Assembly: GCA_038216025.1 (NCBI GenBank)
Contig: JBBQQK010000008.1
Span: forward strand, 1-23,032
Source: JBBQQK01 sp038216025
GTDB taxonomy: Bacteria > Patescibacteriota > UBA1384 > XYA2-FULL-43-10 > 1-14-0-10-43-13
Length of the DNA stretch: 23,032 bases
Direction of reading: 5' to 3'
The translations under genes and the position numbers were made by a program. Under the pieces are notes generated by a model. That model had not been told where the DNA came from and did not search any database. It was given only the letters and a program-made list of their open reading frames with translations. Positions 15,996-22,932 of the stretch are shown piece by piece (positions within the stretch are counted from its first letter, which is position 1; every line of letters starts with the position of its first letter).

Positions 15996-16841
15996 ATGGT
16001 CTCAAAAGAAATTATTAAAATAAAAGATATTGAAGTGGCATTTCAAACTATAAATGGAAGTGATTTTATTTCCCTGACTGATATTGCCCGGTATAAGAGT
16101 CGAGCTGAAACTGATGACATCATTAAAAACTGGATGAGAAACAGAAGTACAATTGAATATTTGGGTTTGTGGGAGAAGCTAAACAATCCTAATTTTAAAC
16201 CCGTCGAATTCGACGGGTTTAAAAACAAATCAGGAAGCAATAGTTTTGTTTTGTCTCCAAGCAAGTGGATAAGGGCAACAAATGCACTGGGTTTGATTGC
16301 AAAACAGGGGAGGGGCGGGGGAATATTTGCCCACAAAGATATCGCTTTTGAATTTGCTACTTGGATCAGTGCAGAGTTCAAGCTTTATCTTATAAAAGAG
16401 TTTGAGCGCTTGAAAAGTGTGGAATATCAAGCAGAAAAACTTGAGTGGAATACGAGAAGACTGATATCTAAAACTAACTATCGAATCCATACAGATGCCA
16501 TTAAATTTTGTTTGCCAATTGGTTTGACTGAAAAGCAAATTAATATCACTTATGCAACTGAAGCAGATGTTCTCAATATGTCTCTATTTGGATTGACTGC
16601 ACAGCAATGGCGAAAAGAGAACAGAAATAATAAAGGTAATATCAGGGACCACTCAACCATCCAGGAGCTGATTGTGCTGTCTAATCTGGAAAGCTATAAT
16701 GCAGAAATGATTAGGAATGAAATAAGTCAGCCGGAACGATTAAAAAAATTAAATCAGGCTGCCATTTCGCAACTTAAGTCATTGCTAAACAATAATAATT
16801 TGAGTGAACTGGGCAAAGGTGAACAGTCTGCGAAACGGTAA
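15996..16841 (+). CDS. KilA-N domain protein
   Basis: A 281-residue KilA-N family protein, a DNA-binding fold common in phages and large viruses and often seen in bacterial accessory regions. The KilA-N domain covers about 15-135: DFISLTDIARYK, IIKNWMRNRSTIEYLGLWE, NSFVLSPSKWI, then GRGGGIFAHKDIAFEFATWIS and FKLYLIKEFERLK. The C-terminal half (ADVLNMSLFGLTAQQWR, IQELIVLSNLESYNAEMI) is the conserved tail seen in bacterial homologues, so it is full length. ATG at 15996 is chosen; a TTG at 15987 overlapping the manB stop is the alternative. Its coding DNA holds a 32-bp perfect palindrome. The biological role of bacterial KilA-N proteins of this type is unknown to me. Confidence 0.9.
   Translation: MVSKEIIKIKDIEVAFQTINGSDFISLTDIARYKSRAETDDIIKNWMRNRSTIEYLGLWEKLNNPNFKPVEFDGFKNKSGSNSFVLSPSKWIRATNALGLIAKQGRGGGIFAHKDIAFEFATWISAEFKLYLIKEFERLKSVEYQAEKLEWNTRRLISKTNYRIHTDAIKFCLPIGLTEKQINITYATEADVLNMSLFGLTAQQWRKENRNNKGNIRDHSTIQELIVLSNLESYNAEMIRNEISQPERLKKLNQAAISQLKSLLNNNNLSELGKGEQSAKR
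16193..16224. repeat. 32-bp perfect palindrome within KilA-N gene
   Basis: Arms ttttaaacccgtcgaa (16193-16208) and ttcgacgggtttaaaa (16209-16224) are exact reverse complements with no loop. They encode FKPVEFDGFK in a segment conserved among KilA-N homologues, so no insertion is implied. It could form a cruciform or an mRNA hairpin, or serve as a dyad operator. Confidence 0.95.
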
Positions 16842-16856
16842 AATAAAAAAAACAAC

Positions 16857-16874
16857 TATTAGGAATTCCTAATA
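16857..16874. promoter_or_regulatory. 18-bp perfect palindrome upstream of methyltransferase gene
   Basis: tattaggaattcctaata is an exact palindrome in the 71-nt spacer between the KilA-N and methyltransferase genes, 38 nt before the latter's start. It shares the GAATTC centre with the palindrome at 16193-16224. The dyad form and position suit an operator. It is too AT-rich to be a good terminator. Confidence 0.45.
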
Positions 16875-16912
16875 TTTAAAGAAGTCCACGAAAAATAAGA
16901 GTAAGGAGATAA

Positions 16913-18628
16913 ATGAACAAGAAATTTGGGCCGCAGTATGCTGTTATCAATCTTTCCAAAATCGGAATGCGGTATTTTCGTTTGTTTATCAAGGCTTCAC
17001 CTGCTTCTCGGGAGCGATTGGTTGAAAATTTTAAGAACCATCCCAATGTCGGCTGGATTTTTTCGGCCAAAGGCTGGTTTAACTTGGGCATTGGGCTTTG
17101 GGCGAAGGACAACGCGGAAATCAATGATATCAGCGCCTCAATTCGCAATTTATTAACACCTAAAGATGAAATAATGTATCAGTCGGAGCTAACTACTCTT
17201 TACGGCTTCGGTAATCGCCCTGTAACCGGTAAAAATGTCGAAATGCGCATTGTGGACTCGACCACACAGCCGGTTGAGCTCGACCCGCTTTCAATCGACT
17301 ATCTCAAACTCTTAACCCTCGATAGCTCACTGTCCAAAAAAGAGTTTTCCGAAATACTGGGAATTGACGAGAAGCAAATTGCCGATCTGGATGAAAAGTT
17401 CGCAGATGTCATTGTTGGAACGCAAGAAAGAATAAATTATTCAGGACTATATTTTAAAGTTCTTATCGATACAACAAGTCGAAAAGATGATTCGAGCGTT
17501 CGTGACTTGATCAACTTTTTGTGGAGCGACAAGCACTGCATTTATTTTGAGCAGGCCAATGGAAAGTATGATTTGGAGTTCGAAGTTATTTTAGAAAGTA
17601 AATCACAGCTCAAACAGTATTTGAAAAATTTTTCATTGCACAAAGTTGCGGAGATGACTGAAAATTTGTATACCAATCTTTTTCCTTTAAATAAAACAGC
17701 CAATTTAAAAGAAATCCGCGACGCAATTTTTCAGCAAGAAGGTGATCTGATCGATTTGCGGAATTCCAAGCTGTGGTACTTGAATTATAAGGGGGTGGAA
17801 GCCTACATAAATATCCATGAAAACAAGAAATATATGGAAACCATGGAAAAAAGCGAGCTCGATCTTTTTGACGAGGTGGTTTCCAGTCTTTTGGAAAAAA
17901 ATAAAGACAATTTCTACAGCATTATCGATCTGGGAAGCGGCGACGGACTGAAGGGAAGAATATTTATCGAGAAAATCGGCGAAGAAAAGGTCAAAGCCTG
18001 TTATCCGGTTGATATTCAGCCGATCGAACTTTCGGCAGTCCTGAGAGCGCATAGCGAAGGCAAATACGCCATTCACCCAACTCTGCTTAACTTCGAAAAA
18101 TTATCGGCCAGATTTCCCCTAAAAACTCTACCAAATGAAAAACAGGTCTATGTTTTTCTGGGTGGTACATACGGTAATTTCGCTAATCAGATAATTAACT
18201 CCTATCTAAAACCGATACTGGAAATTCCCGATTCGACTATGGTCGTGACCATGCCAATCCGTTTAGATCAAAAAAGTGATAAGGAAATAGTTGAATCATA
18301 CGCTACGCCAAGTATTGAGAATGTATGTTTCGGTCCGCTTCTTCAGCTAGGTTTTCAAAAAAATGATTTCAAGGAAAATGTAGATTTTGCCGGGTTGGTC
18401 GTAAATGTTGCAATCGAAGATGATTGCTTAACAACTTCTTTTGTACTTAAAAAAGATATCGAATTATTAGGCCGGAAATTCAAAAAAGGCACAACCTTTA
18501 AAATGACCACTTCTTGGAAACCGACGATTGAAGAATTCAGACAGGCGCTTGAAAAAGATTTTAGCGTGGATCAAATGTTCAACAACAAAGACATGGCAAT
18601 CGCCATCATTTCGAGGAAAATATTGTAA
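16913..18628 (+). CDS. Lrp/AsnC-like sensor fused to EgtD-like methyltransferase
   Basis: A 571-residue multi-domain protein. Residues about 15-85 (MRYFRLFIKASPASRERLVE, then VGWIFSAKGWFNLGIGLWAKD) resemble an Lrp/AsnC ligand-binding (RAM) module. Residues about 122-165 look like an AsnC-type HTH (LSIDYLKLLTLDSSLSKKEF). Residues about 178-260 look like a second RAM module. Residues about 275-571 match the histidine-specific SAM methyltransferase (EgtD, Methyltransf_33) family: IIDLGSGDGLKGR (about 339, SAM site), YPVDIQPIEL, the family motif FLGGTYGNF (about 414), and a C-terminal strand pattern ending DMAIAIISRKIL. A strong AAGGAG 4 nt before the ATG fixes the start. The methylated substrate is unknown; EgtD makes hercynine, but no ergothioneine gene is nearby. 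KilA-N and RhuM genes flank it. The assignment of the first RAM module is less sure than the methyltransferase. Confidence 0.8.
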   Translation: MNKKFGPQYAVINLSKIGMRYFRLFIKASPASRERLVENFKNHPNVGWIFSAKGWFNLGIGLWAKDNAEINDISASIRNLLTPKDEIMYQSELTTLYGFGNRPVTGKNVEMRIVDSTTQPVELDPLSIDYLKLLTLDSSLSKKEFSEILGIDEKQIADLDEKFADVIVGTQERINYSGLYFKVLIDTTSRKDDSSVRDLINFLWSDKHCIYFEQANGKYDLEFEVILESKSQLKQYLKNFSLHKVAEMTENLYTNLFPLNKTANLKEIRDAIFQQEGDLIDLRNSKLWYLNYKGVEAYINIHENKKYMETMEKSELDLFDEVVSSLLEKNKDNFYSIIDLGSGDGLKGRIFIEKIGEEKVKACYPVDIQPIELSAVLRAHSEGKYAIHPTLLNFEKLSARFPLKTLPNEKQVYVFLGGTYGNFANQIINSYLKPILEIPDSTMVVTMPIRLDQKSDKEIVESYATPSIENVCFGPLLQLGFQKNDFKENVDFAGLVVNVAIEDDCLTTSFVLKKDIELLGRKFKKGTTFKMTTSWKPTIEEFRQALEKDFSVDQMFNNKDMAIAIISRKIL

Positions 18629-18637
18629 GCAAACAAG

Positions 18638-19669
18638 ATGAAAAAAGATCAACAAAAATCACAGATTATTATCTACAAAACCGAAGACGGGCAGACCAAA
18701 ATCGATGTTCGTTTTGATGGTGAAACGGTTTGGTTGACGCAAATTTCTCTGGCTGAGCTTTTTCAAACCTCAAAGCAAAATATTGGGCAACATATAAAAA
18801 ACATTTTCATTGAGGCAGAATTACCGGAAGTTTCAACTGTAAAGAAATTCTTTACAGTTCAAAAAGAAGGGAGTCGTGAAGTGCAAAGAGAAATAGAATA
18901 TTACAATCTGGATCTGATTATTTCGGTTGGATACCGGATAAAAAGCATTACCGCAACCGCTTTTCGGCAGTGGGCCACCTCTCGATTGCGAGAGTATATT
19001 GTTAAAGGTTTTGTGATTGATGATGAGCGGCTCAAGAATCCTGACCTGCCTTTTGATTATTTTGATGAACTTTTGAATCGGATTCAGGATATTCGTGTTT
19101 CTGAAAAAAGATTTTACCGAAAAATTACCGATATTTATGCCACAAGCGTTGATTATGATCCGACTTCTGAGCAGAGTATTCATTTTTTTCAAATTATTCA
19201 GAACAAATTGCACTGGGCGATTATCGGCAAAACTGCAGCAGAGCTAATAAGAAATCGAGCTGATAGCAAAAAGACTAACATGGGCATGACTAATTGGCGG
19301 GGAGTGAAACCGCGAAAAGATGAAGCATTGATTGCGAAGAATTACTTAAATGAGTTAGAGCTATCCGCTCTGAACAATTTGGTTGAACAATATTTGGTTT
19401 TTGCCGAAGGTCAGGCAATACGCCGGTTGCCGATGTACATGAAAGACTGGATCGATAAGCTCAACGGATTTCTTACACTCAACGATCGCAACATTTTAGA
19501 CAATGCGGGCAAAATTACCCATGATTTGGCAAAAGAATTTGCAGAAAAAGAGTATGATAAATATTGCAAAAAGAAATTGAATGAATCGAGCAGATCAGAT
19601 AATGACTTCGATTCGTTTGTGGACGAGGCGATTAAACTGGCCAATAAAAATAAAGGTAATAGACAATGA
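18638..19669 (+). CDS. RhuM family protein
   Basis: A 343-residue member of the RhuM family (named for a Salmonella pathogenicity-island gene; biochemical role unknown). Recognised by IIYKTEDGQTKIDVRFDGETVWLTQ, then LAELFQTSKQNIGQHIKNIF, EGSREVQREIEYYNLDLIISVGYRI, FRQWATSRLREYIVKGFVIDDERLK, and the C-terminal NKLHWAIIGKTAAELI, NYLNELELSALNNLVEQYLVFAEGQA. The N-terminal about 110 residues are a Bro/KilA-like DNA-binding module. It is full length. It begins 9 nt after the methyltransferase stop, and its TGA overlaps the ruvA ATG by 4 nt. A 25-bp inverted repeat lies inside its coding DNA. Members are often on mobile or phage-derived islands, so transfer is likely. Confidence 0.92.
   Translation: MKKDQQKSQIIIYKTEDGQTKIDVRFDGETVWLTQISLAELFQTSKQNIGQHIKNIFIEAELPEVSTVKKFFTVQKEGSREVQREIEYYNLDLIISVGYRIKSITATAFRQWATSRLREYIVKGFVIDDERLKNPDLPFDYFDELLNRIQDIRVSEKRFYRKITDIYATSVDYDPTSEQSIHFFQIIQNKLHWAIIGKTAAELIRNRADSKKTNMGMTNWRGVKPRKDEALIAKNYLNELELSALNNLVEQYLVFAEGQAIRRLPMYMKDWIDKLNGFLTLNDRNILDNAGKITHDLAKEFAEKEYDKYCKKKLNESSRSDNDFDSFVDEAIKLANKNKGNRQ
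18835..18859. repeat. 25-bp inverted repeat within RhuM gene
   Basis: Arms aactgtaaagaa (18835-18846) and ttctttacagtt (18848-18859) are exact reverse complements around a single A. They encode TVKKFFTV at a conserved point of the RhuM N-terminal module. This is the second phage-type gene in the window with such an internal palindrome. Confidence 0.95.
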
Positions 19670-20223
19670 TATCATATTTGAAAGGCACAATTTTACTGCA
19701 ACGAACCGGTTTCATTATTTTGGAAACAGGCGGTGTCGGTTATAAAGTGGGCATCAAGAAGGAATTGGAAAGCAAAGAAGCTGAACTTTTTATTCACGAA
19801 CATATAAAAGAAGAAGCGTACGATCTTTACGGTTTTGAGAGTTATGACGAATTGGATCTTTTTGAAAAATTGATCTCGGTCAACGGCGTCGGTCCCAAAG
19901 TGGCGATGTCGATCATGACTATCAGTAGCGGCGAAAAGATAATTCAGGCTATTATTAATGAAGATATAGCATTTTTTCAATCAGTTCCGGGTATCGGAAA
20001 AAAAGTGGCAGCAAAAGTTATTTTAGATTTGAAAGGAAAAGCGGCTGGCTTGCAAGGTTATGGAGTTATCGGTAAAGTTGAGGGTAGCAATGAAATACTG
20101 GATGCGTTGGAATCGCTTGGTTACAAGGGAGTCGAGTTGGCTAGGATTGTTCAAAAAATTCCGTCCGATTTGGCTACTACGGAAGACAAGATCAAATGGT
20201 GCTTAAAAAATGGAAACAAATAA
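19666..20223 (+). CDS. ruvA: Holliday junction helicase subunit RuvA
   Basis: The junction-binding subunit that targets RuvB. Its 185 residues show the N-terminal OB-fold (MISYLKGTILLQRTGFIILE, then GGVGYKV and YDLYGFESYDELDLFEKLI). The two helix-hairpin-helix motifs are VNGVGPKVAMSIM (about 71) and VPGIGKKVAAKVILDLKGK (about 106). The RuvB-contacting domain III is at the end (EILDALESLGYKG). The ATG overlaps the RhuM stop (ATGA), so translation is probably coupled to rhuM. ruvB follows after 48 nt. The length is slightly below the E. coli protein, with a short linker before domain III. Confidence 0.97.
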   Translation: MISYLKGTILLQRTGFIILETGGVGYKVGIKKELESKEAELFIHEHIKEEAYDLYGFESYDELDLFEKLISVNGVGPKVAMSIMTISSGEKIIQAIINEDIAFFQSVPGIGKKVAAKVILDLKGKAAGLQGYGVIGKVEGSNEILDALESLGYKGVELARIVQKIPSDLATTEDKIKWCLKNGNK

Positions 20224-20271
20224 ATGATTATTTGTCTTTAGTGCTTAATAGTCAGTGCGCGTAAAATATAT

Positions 20272-21294
20272 ATGCAAGAAGATGTAGAAAATTTGGAGGT
20301 TGACTTAAATTCCAGTTCTTTTTTGGAAGAAGAGGCTTTTGAAGTTACACTCAGACCAAGGAAGTTTGATGAATATATCGGGCAAGCAGAAGCAAAAGAT
20401 AATTTAAAAATATGTATTGAAGCGGCAAAAAGAAGGGGGGAGCCACTAGAGCACGTCGTCTTTTATGGGCCGCCAGGGCTTGGCAAAACCACGCTTGCAG
20501 GAATAATCGCCTCTGAAATGAGCGTAAATATCAGGGTAACCTCCGGACCTGCCATAGAAAGATCCGGTGATCTGGCTTCGATCTTGACCAATTTGCAAGA
20601 CGGCGATATTTTGTTCATTGACGAAATTCATCGATTGAACCGTAATATTGAAGAAGTTTTGTATCCTGCGATGGAGGATTTTGCTATAGATCTAATACTG
20701 GGAAAAGGGCCATCTGCCAGAACTATGCGAATAGATTTGCCCAAATTTACTTTGGTCGGAGCTACAACCAAGGTCGGCGCTCTTTCCGCTCCCTTGAGAG
20801 ACCGCTTTGGCTTGGTACATAAGCTTGAGTTTTACACTGAGGAGGAGCTTATTCTGATTTTGAAACGTGCTTCTAAGATTCTAAATGTAAAATACACAGA
20901 AGACGGTTTATTCGAAATCGCAAGAAGATCCAGGCGTACTCCAAGAATTGCCATTAAAATTCTAAAGCGTGTACGTGATTATGCCGAGGTTAAGCATACC
21001 GGGGTTATAGACAAAAAAATTGCTGATATTGCACTCTCTAGCCTATCGATTGACAAGTTGGGACTCGATAAAGGCGACAGGGAATATTTGACTTCAATAA
21101 TCCAAAAGTTTTCTGGCGGACCGGTTGGATTGGATACAATTGCGGCGTCGATTTCTGAAGATAAAGATACGATCGAGTGTGTAATCGAGCCTTATCTTTT
21201 ACAAATAGGCTTTATCGACAGAACAAAAAGAGGAAGAATTATTACGCCGGCAGCGTTTGATCACTTAAAACTTAAGCATAGCCTTATAATTTAA
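20272..21294 (+). CDS. ruvB: Holliday junction branch-migration ATPase RuvB
   Basis: A hexameric AAA+ motor of 340 residues, normal for the family. It shows LRPRKFDEYIGQ, Walker A GPPGLGKTT (about 66-74), Walker B ILFIDEIHRLN (about 113), sensor 1 GATTKVGALS (about 163), and the arginine-finger region PLRDRFGLVHKLEFYT (about 173). The C-terminal winged helix has GGPVGLDTIAASISED (about 282), ending with LQIGFIDRTKRGRIITP. It acts with RuvA immediately upstream. The 48-nt spacer has no strong ribosome binding site. Confidence 0.98.
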   Translation: MQEDVENLEVDLNSSSFLEEEAFEVTLRPRKFDEYIGQAEAKDNLKICIEAAKRRGEPLEHVVFYGPPGLGKTTLAGIIASEMSVNIRVTSGPAIERSGDLASILTNLQDGDILFIDEIHRLNRNIEEVLYPAMEDFAIDLILGKGPSARTMRIDLPKFTLVGATTKVGALSAPLRDRFGLVHKLEFYTEEELILILKRASKILNVKYTEDGLFEIARRSRRTPRIAIKILKRVRDYAEVKHTGVIDKKIADIALSSLSIDKLGLDKGDREYLTSIIQKFSGGPVGLDTIAASISEDKDTIECVIEPYLLQIGFIDRTKRGRIITPAAFDHLKLKHSLII

Positions 21295-21314
21295 CATACG
21301 GCATCCTCATAAAT

Positions 21315-21917
21315 ATGGACAAAAACATTCCAGAAACAACAGCAGAAAAGAAAATTTTAGTTCATATTTGTTGTGCGGCATGCGCCAGTTATATATTTTC
21401 CGAGTTGAAAAAAGAAAACTATAAAGTATTCGCTCTATTCTATAACCCAGAAGTGCATGGCCTGTCCGAATATAAAAGAAGGCTGACCGATGTTCAGTGT
21501 TTATGCAAAGAGCGTGATATAAAACTGATTGTTCCCGAATACAATGTTTCTGACTTTTTCTCATTGTTGCTTCCGTTCCAAGATAAAAATTCAATCAAAT
21601 TTATCTCTGATAAGGATCGCTACAAACGTCGAAGGTGCCAAACATGTGTCTGGCTGCTTCTCGGTACTCTTGCTAGAACTGCAAATGAAATGAAAGTATC
21701 TAGCATCACAACCACAATGCTGTGCTCTCCTTTTCGTAATCATAACGAAATATGGGATCGAGGCATGGACATAAGTGTAGAAAAAAGTTTACAATTTTAT
21801 TACAAGGACTTTAGGAAGGGTTATTGGAACGGAAGGAATTACGCAAGAACACATAGCATGAATATTCCCCGTTACTGTGGCTGTTCCGAATCATTAGAAA
21901 AAGGATTGCTTGAGTGA
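21315..21917 (+). CDS. queH: Epoxyqueuosine reductase QueH
   Basis: The last step of queuosine tRNA modification, reducing epoxyqueuosine to queuosine with an iron-sulfur/metal cofactor (QueH/DUF208, unrelated to QueG). Its 200 residues show the paired cysteines VHICCAACAS (Cys19-Cys20, then Cys23), FYNPEVHGLSEYKRRL, RRCQTCVWLLL (about 107-117), TTTMLCSPFRNH, DFRKGYWNGRNYAR, and the C-terminal YCGCSES (about 187-193). All cysteine positions expected of the family are present. It starts 20 nt after ruvB with no clear ribosome binding site, and overlaps the next gene by 4 nt (GTGA). No other queuosine genes are in the window, so salvage or genes elsewhere must supply the substrate. Confidence 0.94.
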   Translation: MDKNIPETTAEKKILVHICCAACASYIFSELKKENYKVFALFYNPEVHGLSEYKRRLTDVQCLCKERDIKLIVPEYNVSDFFSLLLPFQDKNSIKFISDKDRYKRRRCQTCVWLLLGTLARTANEMKVSSITTTMLCSPFRNHNEIWDRGMDISVEKSLQFYYKDFRKGYWNGRNYARTHSMNIPRYCGCSESLEKGLLE

Positions 21918-22138
21918 TTATTTTATTAATAGTTTATGTTCTTTTATTAATTGCTTATGTTGGATACAGCGCCGCCGGTATTTATCATTTGTTGCGCTTT
22001 GGATACGTAGGAGATTTAACAAGGCCGGCAATTTTAGTATATGTTGCCATTTCTGTTTTTGTTATACTATTCACTTTTATTTTAATATTTAGCAGGGAAT
22101 GGTCTGGGCCTTCCTCTGTCCCAAGCATAGTACTATGA
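21914..22138 (+). CDS. Small two-TM membrane protein
   Basis: 74 residues from a GTG that overlaps the queH stop. Two hydrophobic helices lie at about 2-25 (IILLIVYVLLLIAYVGYSAAG) and 38-60 (RPAILVYVAISVFVILFTFILIF), with a short loop containing RFGYVGDLTR. The end overlaps the next start by 4 nt (ATGA), so it is sandwiched in a three-gene coupled unit. No family recognised. The hydrophobic pattern and tight overlaps on both sides make it a likely real gene, perhaps a partner of the PH-domain protein. Confidence 0.75.
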   Translation: MIILLIVYVLLLIAYVGYSAAGIYHLLRFGYVGDLTRPAILVYVAISVFVILFTFILIFSREWSGPSSVPSIVL

Positions 22139-22860
22139 AACAAGAAGTAAAATTATTTCCTGCTCAAAAATCTTCTGAAAAAGTATTAACTATTTTAAGA
22201 AGACACTGGTTTACTTATATGTTGTTTTGGGTAATTGCTATTGCCATGTCTCTGCCATTGGTTGTGGGCGTCGTTTATTTGGTTAGTAATTATTCAATAA
22301 TTGATAGCGGAATGATCAATATCTCAATATTGGTTGGTAGCGCTTATACCCTGCTTGTGCTGGCTTTATTCCTTCATGGTTTTATAGACTTTTATCTTGA
22401 TATTTATATAGTAACTGATCATAGGATTGTTGATATTAAACAAAATGGTTTCTTCAATCGTTCAATATCAGAGCTTAATTTACGGCAAGTTCAGGATGTG
22501 AAAGCCTCAGTTAAGGGGATCTTCCCAACGCTAGTTCACTATGGCGACGTATACATTCAAACGGCAGGGGAGATGGAGAATTTTCATTTTAAGGACATTC
22601 CTCATCCTTACCGAGTATCTATACTCATACTGGAAATGCATGAAGCAGTATTAAAGAAGGACGATGGTGAGTGCGATGACAACAGTGGGGACCTGTCGCA
22701 TCCGTCAATGAAAGATTTTGAAGAAGGCAAGAGCCAAGAAGGTAACAAAGATACCGTGCAAGTTGAGTCAATAATTCAAGGCACAAACAATGATACATCA
22801 GAGGGAGATAAAGAAGAAAAAACAGGTCAGTTAAGAGAAGGCCAGATTACGAAATTATAG
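22135..22860 (+). CDS. Bacterial PH-domain (bPH2/YdbT-like) membrane protein
   Basis: A 241-residue protein. Two TM helices (about 22-45 and 62-85) precede a bPH2-type domain: DIYIVTDHRIVDIKQNGFFNRSISE, LRQVQDVKASVKGIFPTLVHYGDVYIQTAG, and FKDIPHPYRVSILILEMHEAV (to about 175). The last about 65 residues are acidic, Gly/Ser/Asn-rich and likely disordered. The start is placed at 22135, overlapping the upstream stop (ATGA). An in-frame ATG at 22099 would overlap the small TM gene by 40 nt and is less likely. Related YdbS/YdbT proteins in Bacillus affect resistance to bacteriocins. The role here is unknown, probably envelope-related. Confidence 0.85.
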   Translation: MKQEVKLFPAQKSSEKVLTILRRHWFTYMLFWVIAIAMSLPLVVGVVYLVSNYSIIDSGMINISILVGSAYTLLVLALFLHGFIDFYLDIYIVTDHRIVDIKQNGFFNRSISELNLRQVQDVKASVKGIFPTLVHYGDVYIQTAGEMENFHFKDIPHPYRVSILILEMHEAVLKKDDGECDDNSGDLSHPSMKDFEEGKSQEGNKDTVQVESIIQGTNNDTSEGDKEEKTGQLREGQITKL

Positions 22861-22882
22861 TACATATATTACATTTCTTAGA

Positions 22883-22932
22883 AACAACCCCCGTGTCAAG
22901 CAGTTAAAACAGGTAACCCTACGGGGGTTGTT
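22883..22932. terminator. Long-stem hairpin after PH-domain gene
   Basis: Arms aacaacccccgt (22883-22894) and acgggggttgtt (22921-22932) pair perfectly over 12 bp around a 26-nt loop, starting 22 nt after the stop. The GC-rich stem with T-rich outer ends on both strands suggests a bidirectional terminator. The loop is unusually long and the T-tract poor, so another RNA structure is possible. Confidence 0.55.

Noticed and set aside
17705..18076. 123-codon minus-strand frame within the methyltransferase gene
   Set aside because: Antisense to the conserved SAM-binding region of the real gene. It is a shadow frame.
16913..18628. DNA methyltransferase of a restriction-modification system
   Set aside because: The motifs match the EgtD-like small-molecule family. 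No DNA-N-methyltransferase PP-Y/F/W motif, target recognition domain or restriction nuclease is visible.
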